A DNA stretch of 64,000 nucleotides from Stropharia rugosoannulata (GCA_028532985.1 JANCIK010000010.1:1178001-1242000); one strand, 5' to 3'. Counted from the stretch's first letter, positions 35,689 through 48,129 are shown. Made by a program: numbers and translations. The notes: generated from the sequence alone by a model not told the origin.

Positions 35689-37639
35689 CATTTTACGAAG
35701 GAGTTCTGTAGTGTTTTATTTGTTCAGAAACGCAGAAGTGCATATGGTTTCTGCTTCTAATCTGGAGAGAGATTTAAACTCAGGATCCATGCGTGAACGT
35801 CGGTTTACGGGCTGAAGGTAGTATTCACCACGCAGTCTTGGAAGATAAGCTATAAATAGATTTATGCCAAGATAGCGGAATTGAGCATAATCGTCCGGTG
35901 GTCTCAAAGGATCACTGTCAGCTACTCCAGGGTTGGTATTCTTTTGACCCATTAAGTATTCCCTATGATTTCAATGATATGCATGTCTATTGGATTGCGC
36001 TAGACATCATTAGACGGAATGATGTACCGCTGATTTGCCGAGGAGTAGTATTGGTGCAATCGTGTGCACACGCTCATTGATATCAATATTCTGCTCATGA
36101 ATGATATACTCTCCGATAATATGGAGTGAGGGAGAGTAGACACTCCTTGCCAGTACCTTGAGCGCCAGATAACAGTTATAGTGACGGGTTCCAGATAGAG
36201 AGATAGAGCTAGATCCGCTTTTCTACCGATCTTTTGACAGTAGCAGTACAAGCCGGGCCGGTTTTGATATTGTGTAGGTCGATTTGGTTAGTAAAACAGA
36301 CTGCTCCCTCAGACGTAGAAAGGAAACGGTGGGAAATAACTTACCAGTATACAGGTAACTTGGATGATGAAGTTTAAGGTACAAATGTCATCATTTCGTG
36401 TTGTATAGTGCCTTTAGCGTCATATAACACACTCACAATGTTCAAAATATCAAAGTTTATTGACTCTATGAATCAGAATAAAACTCGTGGTCACCAGACA
36501 CGTAGAAGCACGTTTATTTTTCGTCCTAACTGAATTGAAAGCAAAGGTATCATCTCATGTCAACTACTACACCTTCTCCATGGGTCATAAACCGGTCGAG
36601 AAACCAGTAAACTAGCATAACAAGGCGTTAACTACCCATGGAGCTTTGATTGCTCCTTAGGCCTTAATAACGGTAGCAAGTAATGATTGTCCCACGCTGA
36701 GATTTTTAACATTGCATTAGGCCAACGCAGACTTGCATGTGGGCAGGTATCAGAGTATTGAATTTTCAATGACAACTGACATATATAGATTGATTTTTAA
36801 CACATGAGAGATGCGTCCGAGCAACAAAGCTGAACTATGAGTAGCACGCTCTGCGCTGAGAAACAGCAGGCCATGCTCCTTCGAGTTTCAGTCGGGACAG
36901 CATTGAATCAACGGTTAGGATCAAAACATCGGATCAACAAAATGCGGAGGTTTTCAGTGCGTCGAAAAGAAAGCTACCGATGCTTATATGGGAAGACACA
37001 ATGATCACAAAAAGATGTAGTTTTTGAAGTGCGGTAGCCAATACAGAAGCTACCAACACTAACGCTACAGCCGCAACGCGGGCCCCTACGGGCATGCTGC
37101 ACCACAAAATAAAGCATGAGTACTACTCATCCCAGGTGTCTGATGAGAACGTGCAGCACACCTGCACACCCTAGTACCTTTCTGTCAACCCCCGTCTGTA
37201 CTTAGCTACCGGTGTATCATCTGTAAAAATATGGCGTGTAAATCAATGCGTCTAATTGGTACTAGAGCGACAGGAAACGACCTATACTTACATCCGATCC
37301 TGTTTCCTGCCTATTTTCGAGCTCACCACAGGCCCACGACACAAGTTGTCACCTACCCGATCTCATCTTGAATAAATTATTGCTCTGCTCTTCCTACCTG
37401 TTCTCTACGCCTTGACTGTCTTCGAAGTCAGTTGCTACTGCAAAATACCGTTGACCGAAGATCATCAAGCCGGTCAAAAGCGGTTAGCGTAAAATGATTT
37501 ACGTCATCGGACATCACACTTCTGACGTCCGTGCGCAGTGAGCACCACGGTTGCGGGGTTGTCAGGACTCCAGAGAGCTTTCCGAACGTCTCACAGACCA
37601 TCACTATATCGAGACCATCACACCCAACGCGCAGAAACA
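35689..37639. other. intergenic region with a possible gene remnant
   Basis: On the minus strand, 35716-35952 holds an ATG-initiated frame of 78 codons (starting MGQKNTNPGVADSDPLRPPD), and 36020-36150 has protein-like frames (such as YIIHEQNIDINERVHTIAPI) ending in stops. They could be scattered exons of a decayed gene of unknown family. The rest (36250-37639) shows nothing convincing; the last 100 bases form the leader of the next gene. Confidence 0.3.
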
Positions 37640-38080
37640 ATGTTGTCGCTTCGCAGAATCGGTGCAGTCACACGGAACGGGCGCCTTCAGTCTGGACAAA
37701 GCGCCCCTATTGCCAAGCGTATCGCAGCAATCCACACTACCCGCGTCGCGATGGGCGAAAAGAAGGACGGGGAGGCGCATACGACGGACAGCTACGCTAA
37801 GGATGTTGATGTGACGCCCGCCACAGACAGCAAGGTGCACCGTGTCGACCCTAACTCAGATAGCGTGCAGAAGCCATATGAACCACCATCAGGCTACAGC
37901 CGCTCAGGCGTGCTGCACGAAGAGTATCACCACACACAGAAGAAAGATCAGCCATACGCGCCTGAAGGGGGAGAAGATAGTTCTTACGGAGCCAAGAACA
38001 ACTGGACGCGAGAACACAGTGCTGAGACTAGTAGCAAGGAAGATGGACCAGAGGGCAATTCAAGCCGCGGGCGCAAGTGA
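37640..38080 (+). CDS. small hydrophilic protein with mitochondrial-type N-terminus
   Basis: Intronless frame of 146 codons from ATG 37640. The first about 35 residues (MLSLRRIGAVTRNGRLQSGQ then SAPIAKRIAAIHTTR) are basic, free of acidic residues and rich in Ser/Ala/Arg, as in mitochondrial presequences. The remainder is strongly hydrophilic, with Asp, Glu, Lys, Ser and Gly and motifs such as YEPPSGYSRSGVLHEEYHHT. No domain is recognised. Its composition resembles stress-related disordered proteins, which is only an impression. Confidence 0.65.
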   Translation: MLSLRRIGAVTRNGRLQSGQSAPIAKRIAAIHTTRVAMGEKKDGEAHTTDSYAKDVDVTPATDSKVHRVDPNSDSVQKPYEPPSGYSRSGVLHEEYHHTQKKDQPYAPEGGEDSSYGAKNNWTREHSAETSSKEDGPEGNSSRGRK

Positions 38081-38363
38081 ATATGTAATACTAGTAAGTT
38101 GACAAATGCTAGTTCTAGGTGGATATATGCTAACCATTGAGCACTAAATAAAGTGTAACTTAAAATGCAGATAACAAATGTACAACTCGAAGCTGGTCCG
38201 CAGTCAAAATGATCAGACTTGTACCCACGTATATGCTATTCGATACAAGGATTATCGCGGAAGCTCTCAAGATTTTAGATATTACGGCTTTGAAGAAGAG
38301 GCCATAGGAGTCCTATTTGAAAGGTCGATTTATTAGGTTACCATCAGTCTACTGGATTTCGGG

Positions 38364-39221
38364 CTACTCACCAAGAATCAAGGTATACAAAGGTAAATTC
38401 ACCGCTCCCGCACTCGAAGACTGCGTTGTTGGGACTGCATTGGCTGATTCGGCTGTCGACGATGGAGATCCGGTTGAAAGTCCATCTGCAGTGGTCGAGC
38501 TAGATATGTTACTAGACAGCGAGGAGGTATCGTTCGCGGTCGTGTAGCTGACGTGTCATGGTTTCTCAATGACCAGAAAAGACAGAGCTATGCAGGTGCT
38601 TACATGAAGTCTATGAGCGAAAATATCACAGAGTCGGTATCAGGCCTTGACCTATTCGGTGAGGGTCCTTTCACGTCGAGGCTGATTGTATGCTCCACAT
38701 TCGGGTCTAATCCTGTTTTTGAAAACAGTGTGTTGCATTCAAGGCCGCCTTTTGTGAGCCTGACGCCGTCGACGTCTGTTGAAACTCCGTCCAATGTGAC
38801 TGTATACACAGGGGAGTCAGGGTATAAAAGCGAATTAACATAGATGGCCGATCCTGCACAGGTAAGGCTATTCAGAGAGCTATTCAAACTAACGTACTCG
38901 TCCAACAGTACACACCTTTGAATTTGAAGGATGCGCCGCTGTCCTTGCTCATGCCCATGGAAACAGTGGGAGCGCATTGGGAAGGAACGTTGTAACAGCC
39001 AGGTTGCGCAGCGACTACGTTGCCATTGGCATCAATCTTGCAAATGGGTGCGTCCCTGGTATTCTCGCCTCTGTACTATTACCCTTATAAGTGAGTGGAG
39101 TTTGTTTGCGAGAAAGGCACACCTCAATGGCAGGATCTGTATTTACTACAGTAATGTTCTTCTGCGCTGCAACCAGCGACGTGAAAAGAGAGACTAAAAC
39201 GAGCGTAGGGAAGGTGTGCAT
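38364..39221 (-). CDS. secreted protein of a paralogous pair (copy 1)
   Basis: The N-terminus MHTFPTLVLVSLFTSLVAAQ is a signal peptide, followed by KNITVVNTDPAIEV. Later exons give ICKIDANGNVVAAQPGCYNV, then GASFKFKG|SAIYVNSLLY, YTVTLDGVSTDVDGVRL, NTLFSKTGLDPNVEHTISLD and a Ser/Thr-rich tail ending LYTLILGE. The alternation of Ser/Thr-rich and aromatic strands suggests an all-beta, carbohydrate-binding-like fold seen in many secreted fungal proteins of unknown function; this is inference. Several N-x-S/T sites are present. About three introns were deduced; the first donor (GTGCCT) matches the one used in copy 2. The C-terminal exon boundary is the weakest part. Confidence 0.65.
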
Positions 39222-39724
39222 GGTGAAGGACGAGAGAGATGGCGGACCTGAGGTATAGCGTTCATCGTGACCTTTAGTAGGCTTTCAAAGTGGCACGCTA
39301 ATGCAACGCTGATGCAGAAAATCATTTTTAAAGTGCCAAGAGTTCCAAGCAAACTAAACGCGTGGCCAACTTCAGCGCTTCATCAGGCCAACATCAGGCT
39401 ATTCGCTATGGTAGGCAATGGTAGGCCGTGGTTTGCTATAGCCCAGTGAATACAGCTTGCAATAAAGTACATGGCAGTGACGATCATCTCATCGATCAGT
39501 ACTTCAGTATGTATGCCTTTTAAGTGTTTGATAACATCTTCCGTTATATGCATTTTCAGCGCATGAATGGAGGCCCGAGCTCGAGCTCAAAGCTTGAAGG
39601 TTTGAAGGTTTGAAGATGTCCGTTCGTTATATTCCACATTGATCCTCCCTGTTGAAGAATCACCGCGCTCATCTCAAGCTCATCTGTATTTATGCAAGTG
39701 CTAACAACAATGTTGCCAATACAG
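39222..39724. other. spacer between the secreted paralogues
   Basis: This is the promoter of copy 1 and the 3' flank of copy 2. It contains two near-identical 'gaaggtttgaag' units at about 39595-39614. No gene is seen. Confidence 0.4.
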
Positions 39725-40597
39725 CTAGAGTGTGACGTTAGCAGAGACATACATGTTGTAGTATCTCATAAACGTACTAAGCATAGTTCGGAGCAGGGGG
39801 GAAGATAAATTTACGCCTAAACTGGTGACCATTTTACCAGGGGCAATAACCACGGTATCGGTGCTGGGAGGGATGAAATATGCTGGCGTTGGGAAGCTGT
39901 ACGTGCTTGTCGGTTCCGTGTCATTTGTAGAATACCTTGGGGAAAAACAAATTGAATAAATATTGAAACCTAGGCAGAGGGGCACGTACACGAAGTCGGT
40001 GAGCAATAGAGATGTCCCGGCATTGGGTGGTGCCCTCGGCGACTCGTCTTTTATAATTACGCTGATATTATGTTGCACGGTAGGGTCCAGGCCCGTTTGA
40101 GAGAAGAGGATGAAGCAGTTGACGCCCCCGAGCTGTCTGAACCCGTCTACGTCTTCTTCTTTCCCATCCAAAGTAACAGTCACAAGAGGCGAGAGCCCCC
40201 CCAGATAGGATTTTACGTATATTGCAGATCCTAAGAGAGATTAGCAACCCACTTAGTATAGTCCATAGCGCAACTTGCCTTTGAATGAGAATGACGCGCC
40301 GCTTCCGGGTCTCTCGCTGCCAGTCGCGTATTGTGGGCAGGTGGATGGCACAATAATGCACGGCAGCGACGCATCTGGATCCAGTAGTATACCTTCCGCA
40401 TCGTATTCGCACGCGTTCCAGTTGCTCGATTGACCGTGTAACTTCGCATATCAACATGAGTCACGGAGAAAAAATGTAGGAGCAGAAGAAGGCACCTTTA
40501 CAGAAGGGTCAAACGTCGGGATAGTGATGTTGCGCTGAGCAGCTGCGCGCAGAGCGCAGAGAAATGCGGTAGAAGCAAGGAGAGGAAAGGAACGCAT
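39725..40597 (-). CDS. secreted protein of a paralogous pair (copy 2)
   Basis: The signal peptide MRSFPLLASTAFLCALRAAA is followed by QRNITIPTFDPSVK. The second exon continues LHGQSSNWNACEYDAEGILL and GSGASFSFKG, then SAIYVKSYLGG, VTVTLDGKEEDVDGFRQLGG and LFSQTGLDPTVQHNISVIIK. It matches copy 1 in exon order, the TLDG..DVDG block and the LFS.TGLDP block. Copy 2 has a longer tail (YSTNDTEPTSTYSFPTPAYF and more), perhaps a membrane or GPI-like C-terminus, though no clear GPI signal is visible. The tandem head-to-tail arrangement points to local duplication. Function is unknown. Confidence 0.65.
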
Positions 40598-42924
40598 CAC
40601 AAGCAAGGTAAAGACCGAGTACGCATGCCATACCGTGACGCGCGCTTTTAAGCATTTTCGCAGAATCTCTGTCTGGCTAGGAACGTTATCGTTTGCGAAA
40701 ATGATCTTTACTGATGCCTCTGGATAATGCTGTGTTGCCCAGCGATTGTTGTACCCTCATCCTGAATCCCATATATTATTTCCTAGGTATTTCTAGGCGT
40801 CGTACCCAAGTTGTACCTACAGTGAATTTACTTTTACACGTGTTAAGTTCAGTATCGTGTATAAGGAAAACAGAGTTACCATAGATAATAAGCTCACCTG
40901 AATTATACGTTGTCACTAGTCTCCTGCACAGACCAAATAAACAGATGACAGTCGATCTGTAGTTATATATGCCTTGTCGCCGCTTGTAAAGGGTATGTAG
41001 CGCTCGAGCGCGAAAGTTTTCCATGTACTCAGGCGCTTGCTTGGCGATATAATCAGTTCGCCAAGGCAAAGTTTTCTTGACCTTGCTGAGCCTTGAAGCG
41101 GTTGGGCAATTACAGTATCGTAATGAAACTATAAGGAATCCGTTCTTGTCGCACAGACTCAAGAACGCTGTTACGAGTGGAGCTGATTGAAGAACGTCCT
41201 GAGGTGTCCAGAAAGATAGAGCAGATGCTGTAGGAATGTACTTACACTTACTTACTTCCTTGTAGAAAACCATACATCGATGTCGGACATCACAAAATGT
41301 TGCAACTTGTTGGGCAGTTCGTTTCATACTTGTATATTACACAGGGATGGCAACATCTGTAGTACTTGCAGTGCTTTTCACCGCTTCTTAGACAATATAC
41401 CTTTGTTAGCGCCGAAGACTGTGTAGACGCCGAGTAGACACAAGAGTGTAAGGAGAAAGGTGCATTGCTTTGTGGATCCACGAGGCGATGCACCTGGTGG
41501 AGCCGGGATGCCTGAGGCACGAACTGACTCCAGGGCTGGATGCGCGGCAAAATTGCATCTGGTCAGTATAAATAAGATCAGCGTGGAAATTAGTCAATAC
41601 TAAGGAGACGACCTACAACATTTCATCTGAATTCTAACAACATACTGACATGGATTACCAAGTTAGACAAGAGGTGTGAAAAAAGAAGAAAAAAAGTGCA
41701 ACAAAAGTGTCAATGCCCACGCTGTAAAAGTGTAACAGGGTCCTTGTCCTGAATTAGTACTATAGTCAAGATTAGACAGTGCAGTTTGGTCGTGAGGGCA
41801 AGAGGCGGGCGCTCGACTTAGATAGACATCATGCTTTGTGAACTTGTTCTCAGTTCTTATGTATAGTGACTGTTTCGCATACGGAAACAGGTAATTCATT
41901 CTGAATCAATTATACAGAATATCAGAAAGAAACAGTATTATCAAGAAGCAATCACACGTACAAACTGAACCAAAATCAGAGTTAGACGGATGGCAGAAAG
42001 TAAATTATCATTTGTAATACATATCGATGCTAGTTTAATGAAAGATCATTGTGTCATTTTCCTCCATAATGATAATGTCACTTACGAACTACGTGGACCT
42101 GCGTGAGTAGCTGCAGCACGTTGCCGGGCTTTGAGTGGTGCGAATAGGAGCTGTGTTTGTGATTCTCCCTAAAGATGCTTCCCAGCTGGCCTGTCATATG
42201 GCCGAATAAATCATGCTTCTCGCGGCTCCATGGTAGCCTCCCGGCTAACCAGTCTGGTTCAAGGTCGTAGCCAGAAAACAATAGAAGCACCTTAGTGAAG
42301 CGACAGGAAGCGATGCAACGTCATTGATCAGGGTTTTGGAGCCTCTGAACACGCTCCTGTTGAAAGCTGAATGGATGTACATACGGACTTTGAGCGACCC
42401 GAGCAGCGAGTTTGTGTTTGCGAATAATCGGACTATAGGGACAGGAGCTATTAAATATATATAAAGTTCACACTTCGGATGAAAAATCTGGGAAACAGCA
42501 CCTGGACTTCGAAGTCAGTCTACATATCATTTCCTGTAGCAACGACCTCCAACTCATCAAGATCTGCCATCCATTACAAGACCGGGGAGTGGATCAAAGG
42601 TGTTAATTTTACTGCTTGCCAGGGCCTTCACATCCTTCTTAAATAGACAGTTGCGGTGCACTGCTGTCGAGCCGAACGAAGCGCTCGCGTTTCGAAAAAA
42701 AGTTTAGAGTATAAAAGCGTCCACACTGCTGGAAACGAGTTCGTTGCACCGCAGCATCCTCTCCACAGCTTTACGACTGCGAAGCTAACAGGAACTCACA
42801 ATAGTTACTGTGTCCTGATTGGCCATTCCGAGCAGTTCCCACGACGACATTCCTCGGTGAAAAAGACCGGATACTGTCTTGTGAAGTGTCAGAAACTGTA
42901 CAGAAGCGGCACGGGTTCGCGGTG
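40598..42924. other. 2.3-kb region without an assigned gene
   Basis: On the minus strand, about 41408-41590, one frame reads AAHPALESVRASGIPAPPGA followed by a hydrophobic helix, FLLTLLCLLGVYTVFGAN, but it has no ATG and I could not connect exons around it. Other minus-strand frames of 552 and 261 nt overlap this area (40776-41327 and 41290-41550) without recognisable content. It may be an undetected membrane-protein gene or a decayed one. The last 200 bases hold the promoter of the kinase gene. Confidence 0.3.
42710..42717 (+). promoter_or_regulatory. TATA-like box of the MLKL-like/kinase gene
   Basis: TATAAAAG, 208-215 bases before the ATG at 42925. The distance implies a leader of nearly 180 bases. 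Confidence 0.4.
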
Positions 42925-45900
42925 ATGAGCAACGATAGTTCGCCGTCTGCGACGCCGACACCAAGGACAGCGCCTCTGCCTGATCCTTCGTCCCCTTCTC
43001 TACGCCGCGGAGTTCGATCACCATTAAACCCTTTAGTAGGTGGCTCACCAAAATCGCTGAAATCGCTACTCATATCTAGCTCGTTCAAGAATGTGCCACG
43101 ACACCCTGTCCAACAACGAGATGGAGGGCAGACGGATCCCTCGCAGAATCTACAGCCATTGTCGATGACGATAGTCGGCACTGATCCGGTCATCGCCCTA
43201 CCGGAGATTCAAGGAGACGACGAGAGGATCGATTCCACCTTCAGGGCACGCTCGCGCTCCTCGTCGGGGGCAGGGAAAAATCGGCAGGACCTGCCTGAAT
43301 CAAACCTAGTGGCGTCGTGGTGGGGCGGAGACCGACACCTTCCAAGACCTTGGCAGAATGAGCACAGAAGACAGAGAACAGTTCCGCCGGAGCATGTAGA
43401 AGTGTTTGAAGAAACGAGAAAGGTATGTGCATATCTTTTTGTTAAGTGTTGTGGTCAAAGGGGACAACGTTGTGATCCGCGTCGAGCCCGTTGTCCTGTT
43501 TGCGTGACTTTGGCGAGGTCGTCCTTGGACTCATGCCCTCATGTTCTCTAGACAGTGGCCAAGGCCCTCGTTTCGGTCCTAGGGACGACCGCAGAAATCA
43601 TCCATGAGACTCTTACTGTAGGAGCGGACCTTCTCGAATTGGCGCCAATTCCGGGCTTGGCTATCGCCGCAAGGACGCTGGCCGATATATGGGATTCGGT
43701 CCAAGAAGTCGATGTAAGTGCGAGACCGAATTGTATATATTATATACTTATATGCAGCTCATTGACGCTTCCAGATGAACCAATTGGCCTGCCTTCGACT
43801 TACCGAACGTTGTGCAGACATATTAATTTCCGTTCGCGAGGAAATTCATGAAGCTGGTGACCAAGTGGGCGATGAGTTGACAAAGCCCATTTCTAAGTTA
43901 GAGGAGTAAGTAAACGAAGCATAAATTTTGTACCTTGTATTGATGCTCTGGACAGGTCATATCTGAGTGTCTATAGGTTCATGGTCAAGCAAAAGAATAG
44001 ACCATGGCTGAAGCGCTACTTAAAGCGGGACGAGATACTGAGGGATATTGCAGCTTGTGACAACATGCTACGCGACGCTTTAAGTCTCTTCGGAGTAAGT
44101 CCTTATTGACTGAAACATAGGTTCTATATTGACTGTAATTCAGGTTTCAATCCAAATACGTATCTTGAGGCAGGTCCAAAAAGCAGAAAAGCAACGCGAA
44201 TTCGCCACAATTGAAATTATAAAAACCCTAACTCATCGCAAATCGCTCCCACCGAACACACCGCTCCGCATCATCGTAGACTCAGAATCTCAGGTTGCGT
44301 CCCCAGAAATAAGCCCCAGCAAGTTTACCACAAGCACTACGACAGAGGCGTCATTTACTTCCAGTGCTCTAGGCCTGATTGAAGGGGAGCCCATATCACC
44401 CACTAATATTCCCGCATCTGGGGTAATTCACGCATTGGAAACACTACATACTCTCCAGAACGACGTGGACACATTCCGGGATACATCTCATCTGCGTCAG
44501 CTTATGCGAGCCGCCCTTGCCACCAACAGCGACAAAGAAATGTTGGAAGTCCTTCAAATCGCCAGACAAGAGATGCCAGATGCCATCAAAGCTTTGCAGC
44601 GCGAGCGCGAGCGGATTGTAGAACGGAACGGAGAAAACCTATCATCAAGCACTCATAGTGATTTGGCTATGCAAGGTGTACAACGGCGAATGAGTGTTAA
44701 AACGGTTGACCGTACGTCGTCCGAGCGGCCGGGTACTCTGAAGCGGTCGAATACTGTTGTCAGCATTGACAGCTCCAGTTCCGCCGGCAGCAGCAGTCTG
44801 GCCAGCTATGGCAGGAAGGACACCCTGGACCAAGAGTTTTTAGAAATGGGTATAGACTGCTTAACCAGAATGACTGGTGCCCAGGCCAGGGTACCGATCT
44901 GGACAATCACCAAGTGGGTTTCTTGTCCCCTAATTTGTCTCAATCTAATTGCTGCTGTTCTAGGTTCGAAGTGGATCGCGAAGAGAAAATAGGTGTGGGG
45001 TTCTTCTCTGACGTTTACAAAGGCACATGGAATGGGCGGACAGTTGCTATTAAAGTACTCGCCGAGACCACTCCGCGTAAGACCTTCATACGCGAAGTGG
45101 GGATATGGAAAACTCTATCTCACCCCAACGTCGTGCCACTGTACGGCGCATCTAGTACGACTGGCGACCCTCCCTGGTTCTTGGTTAGTCCTTACATCAC
45201 AAACGGTAACCTTGTCGAATACCTCAAACGCGTTGAGCAAGAACTGCGTCCCCCTGGCCTTGGAGTAGGTGTCGACGCGAACCAGCCCGTACGCCATTCA
45301 GCGCGATCAGCTGGGTGGAGATCAGCATCTCTTCCTGGGCCATGGGGAAGCTTATCTCCTCCCCCCATGACCTCACCACAATCACCCGGTACCAGTCAAG
45401 GACATAGCTTGACGCCTCCGGGAACGTCACATAGCCATCAAATTGCAGATCAGAACTTCCCGCCTCGAGAGTGGGACCTTTTCAGGTTCATGCACGAGAT
45501 TGCAAAGGGAATGGAGTATTTGCATGGAAACGATGTGCTGCATGGGGACCTCAAGGCGGTGAACATTTTAGTGGACCACAGATACCGTTGCTTGATATCG
45601 GACTTTGGGCAGAGCGAGATGAAAAGCGAAGCGTTCAGAATGAGTGGAAAGCCGCCGCACCGTAAGCCCTCATTATTATTGTGCGAGATTGTTCACTAAT
45701 TACAAAGTGAATAGTTGGGACTCTTCGCTGGCAAGCACCTGAATTCATGTCTGGACGAACCTCAGATATGACGCCTGCTATGGATGTTTGGTCCTATGCC
45801 ATCTCATGCGTCGAGATCCTGACTATGGGACGGATGCCCTGGCCGTTAATGGACGACAATGCCGTTCGTCACTTTGTTCTCAGTTCGTCATCCACGCTAT

Positions 45901-47547
45901 TCTTTTCTTTTGCTGTTCCAAGCTAAGTGCCTGTATGTACCTGCAGAAGATGATACCCGTCCACCACTGCCGAAGAACTCCCGATTCCTAACTCCTCGTA
46001 TAAGCGAGCTGCTCCGCAATTGTTGGCAGACAGATCCAGCTAAGAGGCACACATTCGTAAGGATTGCAAAGGAGTTGAAGCTCCTGAGGAAGAGTATTGG
46101 AACTGACCAAGCGGAATCCCCTCATCCTCAAGTTCTCAACTTACCTGAGCCAAACGCGACACCTTCTCCAGACATGCGCCCCAGTGGACTCCTTCCACAA
46201 TACACGCAAGGGTCAGGCGCCATGCCACGTAAGTCATCATTCTCCATTTCAGTAGATTCAGGCAATAAAGGGACTGCTGTAGCTCCCGACGATATGCTAG
46301 ATCATTCTTACCCGTCAATAACTCGTAACACGGCTGCTAATGAACAAGATGATGTTCCCGTTCAAGAAAGTACGATTGGTCGAAGTGGAGTTGCGATGCC
46401 CGAACCTGTAATCTATACCCCGGCCTCCAGCCGACAGTCTTCCATGCGTGTGCGGAAACCGACAATCGGATATGCCCCTATACCCATTTTTGATGGACAC
46501 GAATCGCCGCCACCTATGGATAAGATTGCGGCGCAGAGACGGAACGAGGGGCGTTACCGGCTGCTTCTAATACATGACCATCATTCTTCATGTGAGCTCT
46601 CCCGCTGTGTAGGGCTACCATTTTCTAACCTTGGACATCCGTCTTAGTGATTTTGCCTCTGTGGGAACCTACACCCGTAGATATCGGTGCTGTTGGATAT
46701 TTGATGAAGGGCACTGGTCGCTTTGTGACATTTTTCAATGCTTTTAACCCGGGCGCATCAAGTCAACCGGCCATACAGTCATTACCTATGATCCAAGGCT
46801 ACGGAACTGTCAAGGATGGCGTCCAATACGAACAGCAGCCAAGCTGGCAGCAAACAATCAGTGGGATCCTAGGCTCCCTCATATTTTCAAACAAATCGTA
46901 AGCTCGAATATTCTCCAATTACGAAATGCCCAGACTGACATCATATCTGTTCAGGGAGTCCCTTGTACGGAGGACGACGTTCCCTTTAAAGGATGGCCAT
47001 CCGGCCGCTTATCTGTACACTGAGAACACTGAGTATAGATATATCGAGACACTGGATGCGCCTAAGAAGTGGTTCCAGGTGCATGCTGACACTATTTTAC
47101 GAGTTTATGGTCCTCAGGCAAATATTAACAAAGAGGACCTTTTCTTGAGTGCGTTTTTCTTGATGTTGCCTCTATTGTCCCCTCTAACTTCAAATGAATA
47201 GTCATTGGCACGTTGCGTACGCAAAACTATGCGCTAATGGTCAGTCATCAGCATCCCGAAGGCCACGTACGTCTGATTGTCTATTCCTTGGATTAAATCT
47301 GATCAAATTTTCGATCTCATAGGCACATTTCAACGTGTACTCAAATCCCAAATCGGGTCGTCCCTGGGGTACATTTACAACTGACGACACTATCTCCTCA
47401 ACGGGTCCAGCATACGACTTCGATGACGCAGACGATCGGACACACTCGTCGGAATGCAAGGTTTCTTGCTACAATGGACCTATGAACGCCGTGCTACTTG
47501 CGCGTTTGAGATTCAAGCCTGACGCCACCAGTCCGACTTCCAGATAA
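42925..47547 (+). CDS. TKL-like protein kinase with N-terminal MLKL-NTD-like helical domain
   Basis: Twelve exons join in frame (42925-43422, 43552-43713, 43775-43905, 43977-44094, 44144-44913, 44964-45661, 45715-45892, 45947-46591, 46648-46897, 46955-47148, 47202-47266, 47323-47547). After a Ser/Pro-rich start comes a helical region (KALVSVLGTTAEIIHETLTV through RYLKRDEILRDIAACDNMLR) resembling the N-terminal bundle of MLKL and Cbl-like adaptors. The kinase domain has a Gly loop KIGVGFFSDVYKG, VAIKVL, catalytic HGDLKAVNILV, ISDFGQSE and WQAPEF; it looks active. An insert of low-complexity sequence lies between alpha-C and the catalytic loop. After a Ser-rich linker is a C-terminal domain (LILPLWEPTPVDIGAVGYLM, GRFVTFFNAF, GTLRTQNYALMVSHQHPEGH) common in Agaricomycetes and of unknown function. 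Confidence 0.85.
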
Positions 47548-48129
47548 AGTCCTGTTTCCTCACATCAACTATGAACTAATACGTTTACCTACTACACTGC
47601 TTTGTTGAATGCTGGATATTCATCCTTTCTATTGTACTTACTCCCACAATTACCCCTGTTTTCTATCAATGGATATCTCGTACATTACGCTTACTTACCA
47701 GTAAACTAACACAATTTTGACTGCGATATTTAAATGCTTTAATTTATACCTTTTCTTTCTTCAAATACGCTGATTCGAAATGTAGATTCCGTCCGTCAGA
47801 GCATGTAAGATGGAATACCTGATTTCCAATGTAGATGTCTGCCTCCAGCTTCGAATTGACAGTCTCGCGAAGTTAGACTGCTAAGGGGCAGAGTCTTTCC
47901 AAATTCAGGTTCAAACCTGATTACTGGGATCATATTGACGTCGCTCCTTGTTCGCTCCCTTCCACTCAAGGATTTTTTTGCCTTCGTGTCCATTTCGACA
48001 CCTGACATGCGCTATCGTCCCTTAATTTATATCTTGTATTGTGATGTACTGAGCCTATAAGTATCTCTTATTCTAAAGCTTTTCTTCACACATTCCTACC
48101 CACTATAATAACGTGCTATCATTATCCAA
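47548..48129. other. intergenic region
   Basis: 3' flank of the kinase gene and 5' flank of the monooxygenase. It contains a 16-base palindrome (47905-47920, tcaggttcaaacctga) and a TATAAG element near 48056. No gene is seen. Confidence 0.4.

Noticed and set aside
47905..47920. Possible tRNA T-arm (ttcaaac-like loop in a palindrome)
   Set aside because: The loop is six bases, not seven, and no acceptor or anticodon arms could be folded around it.
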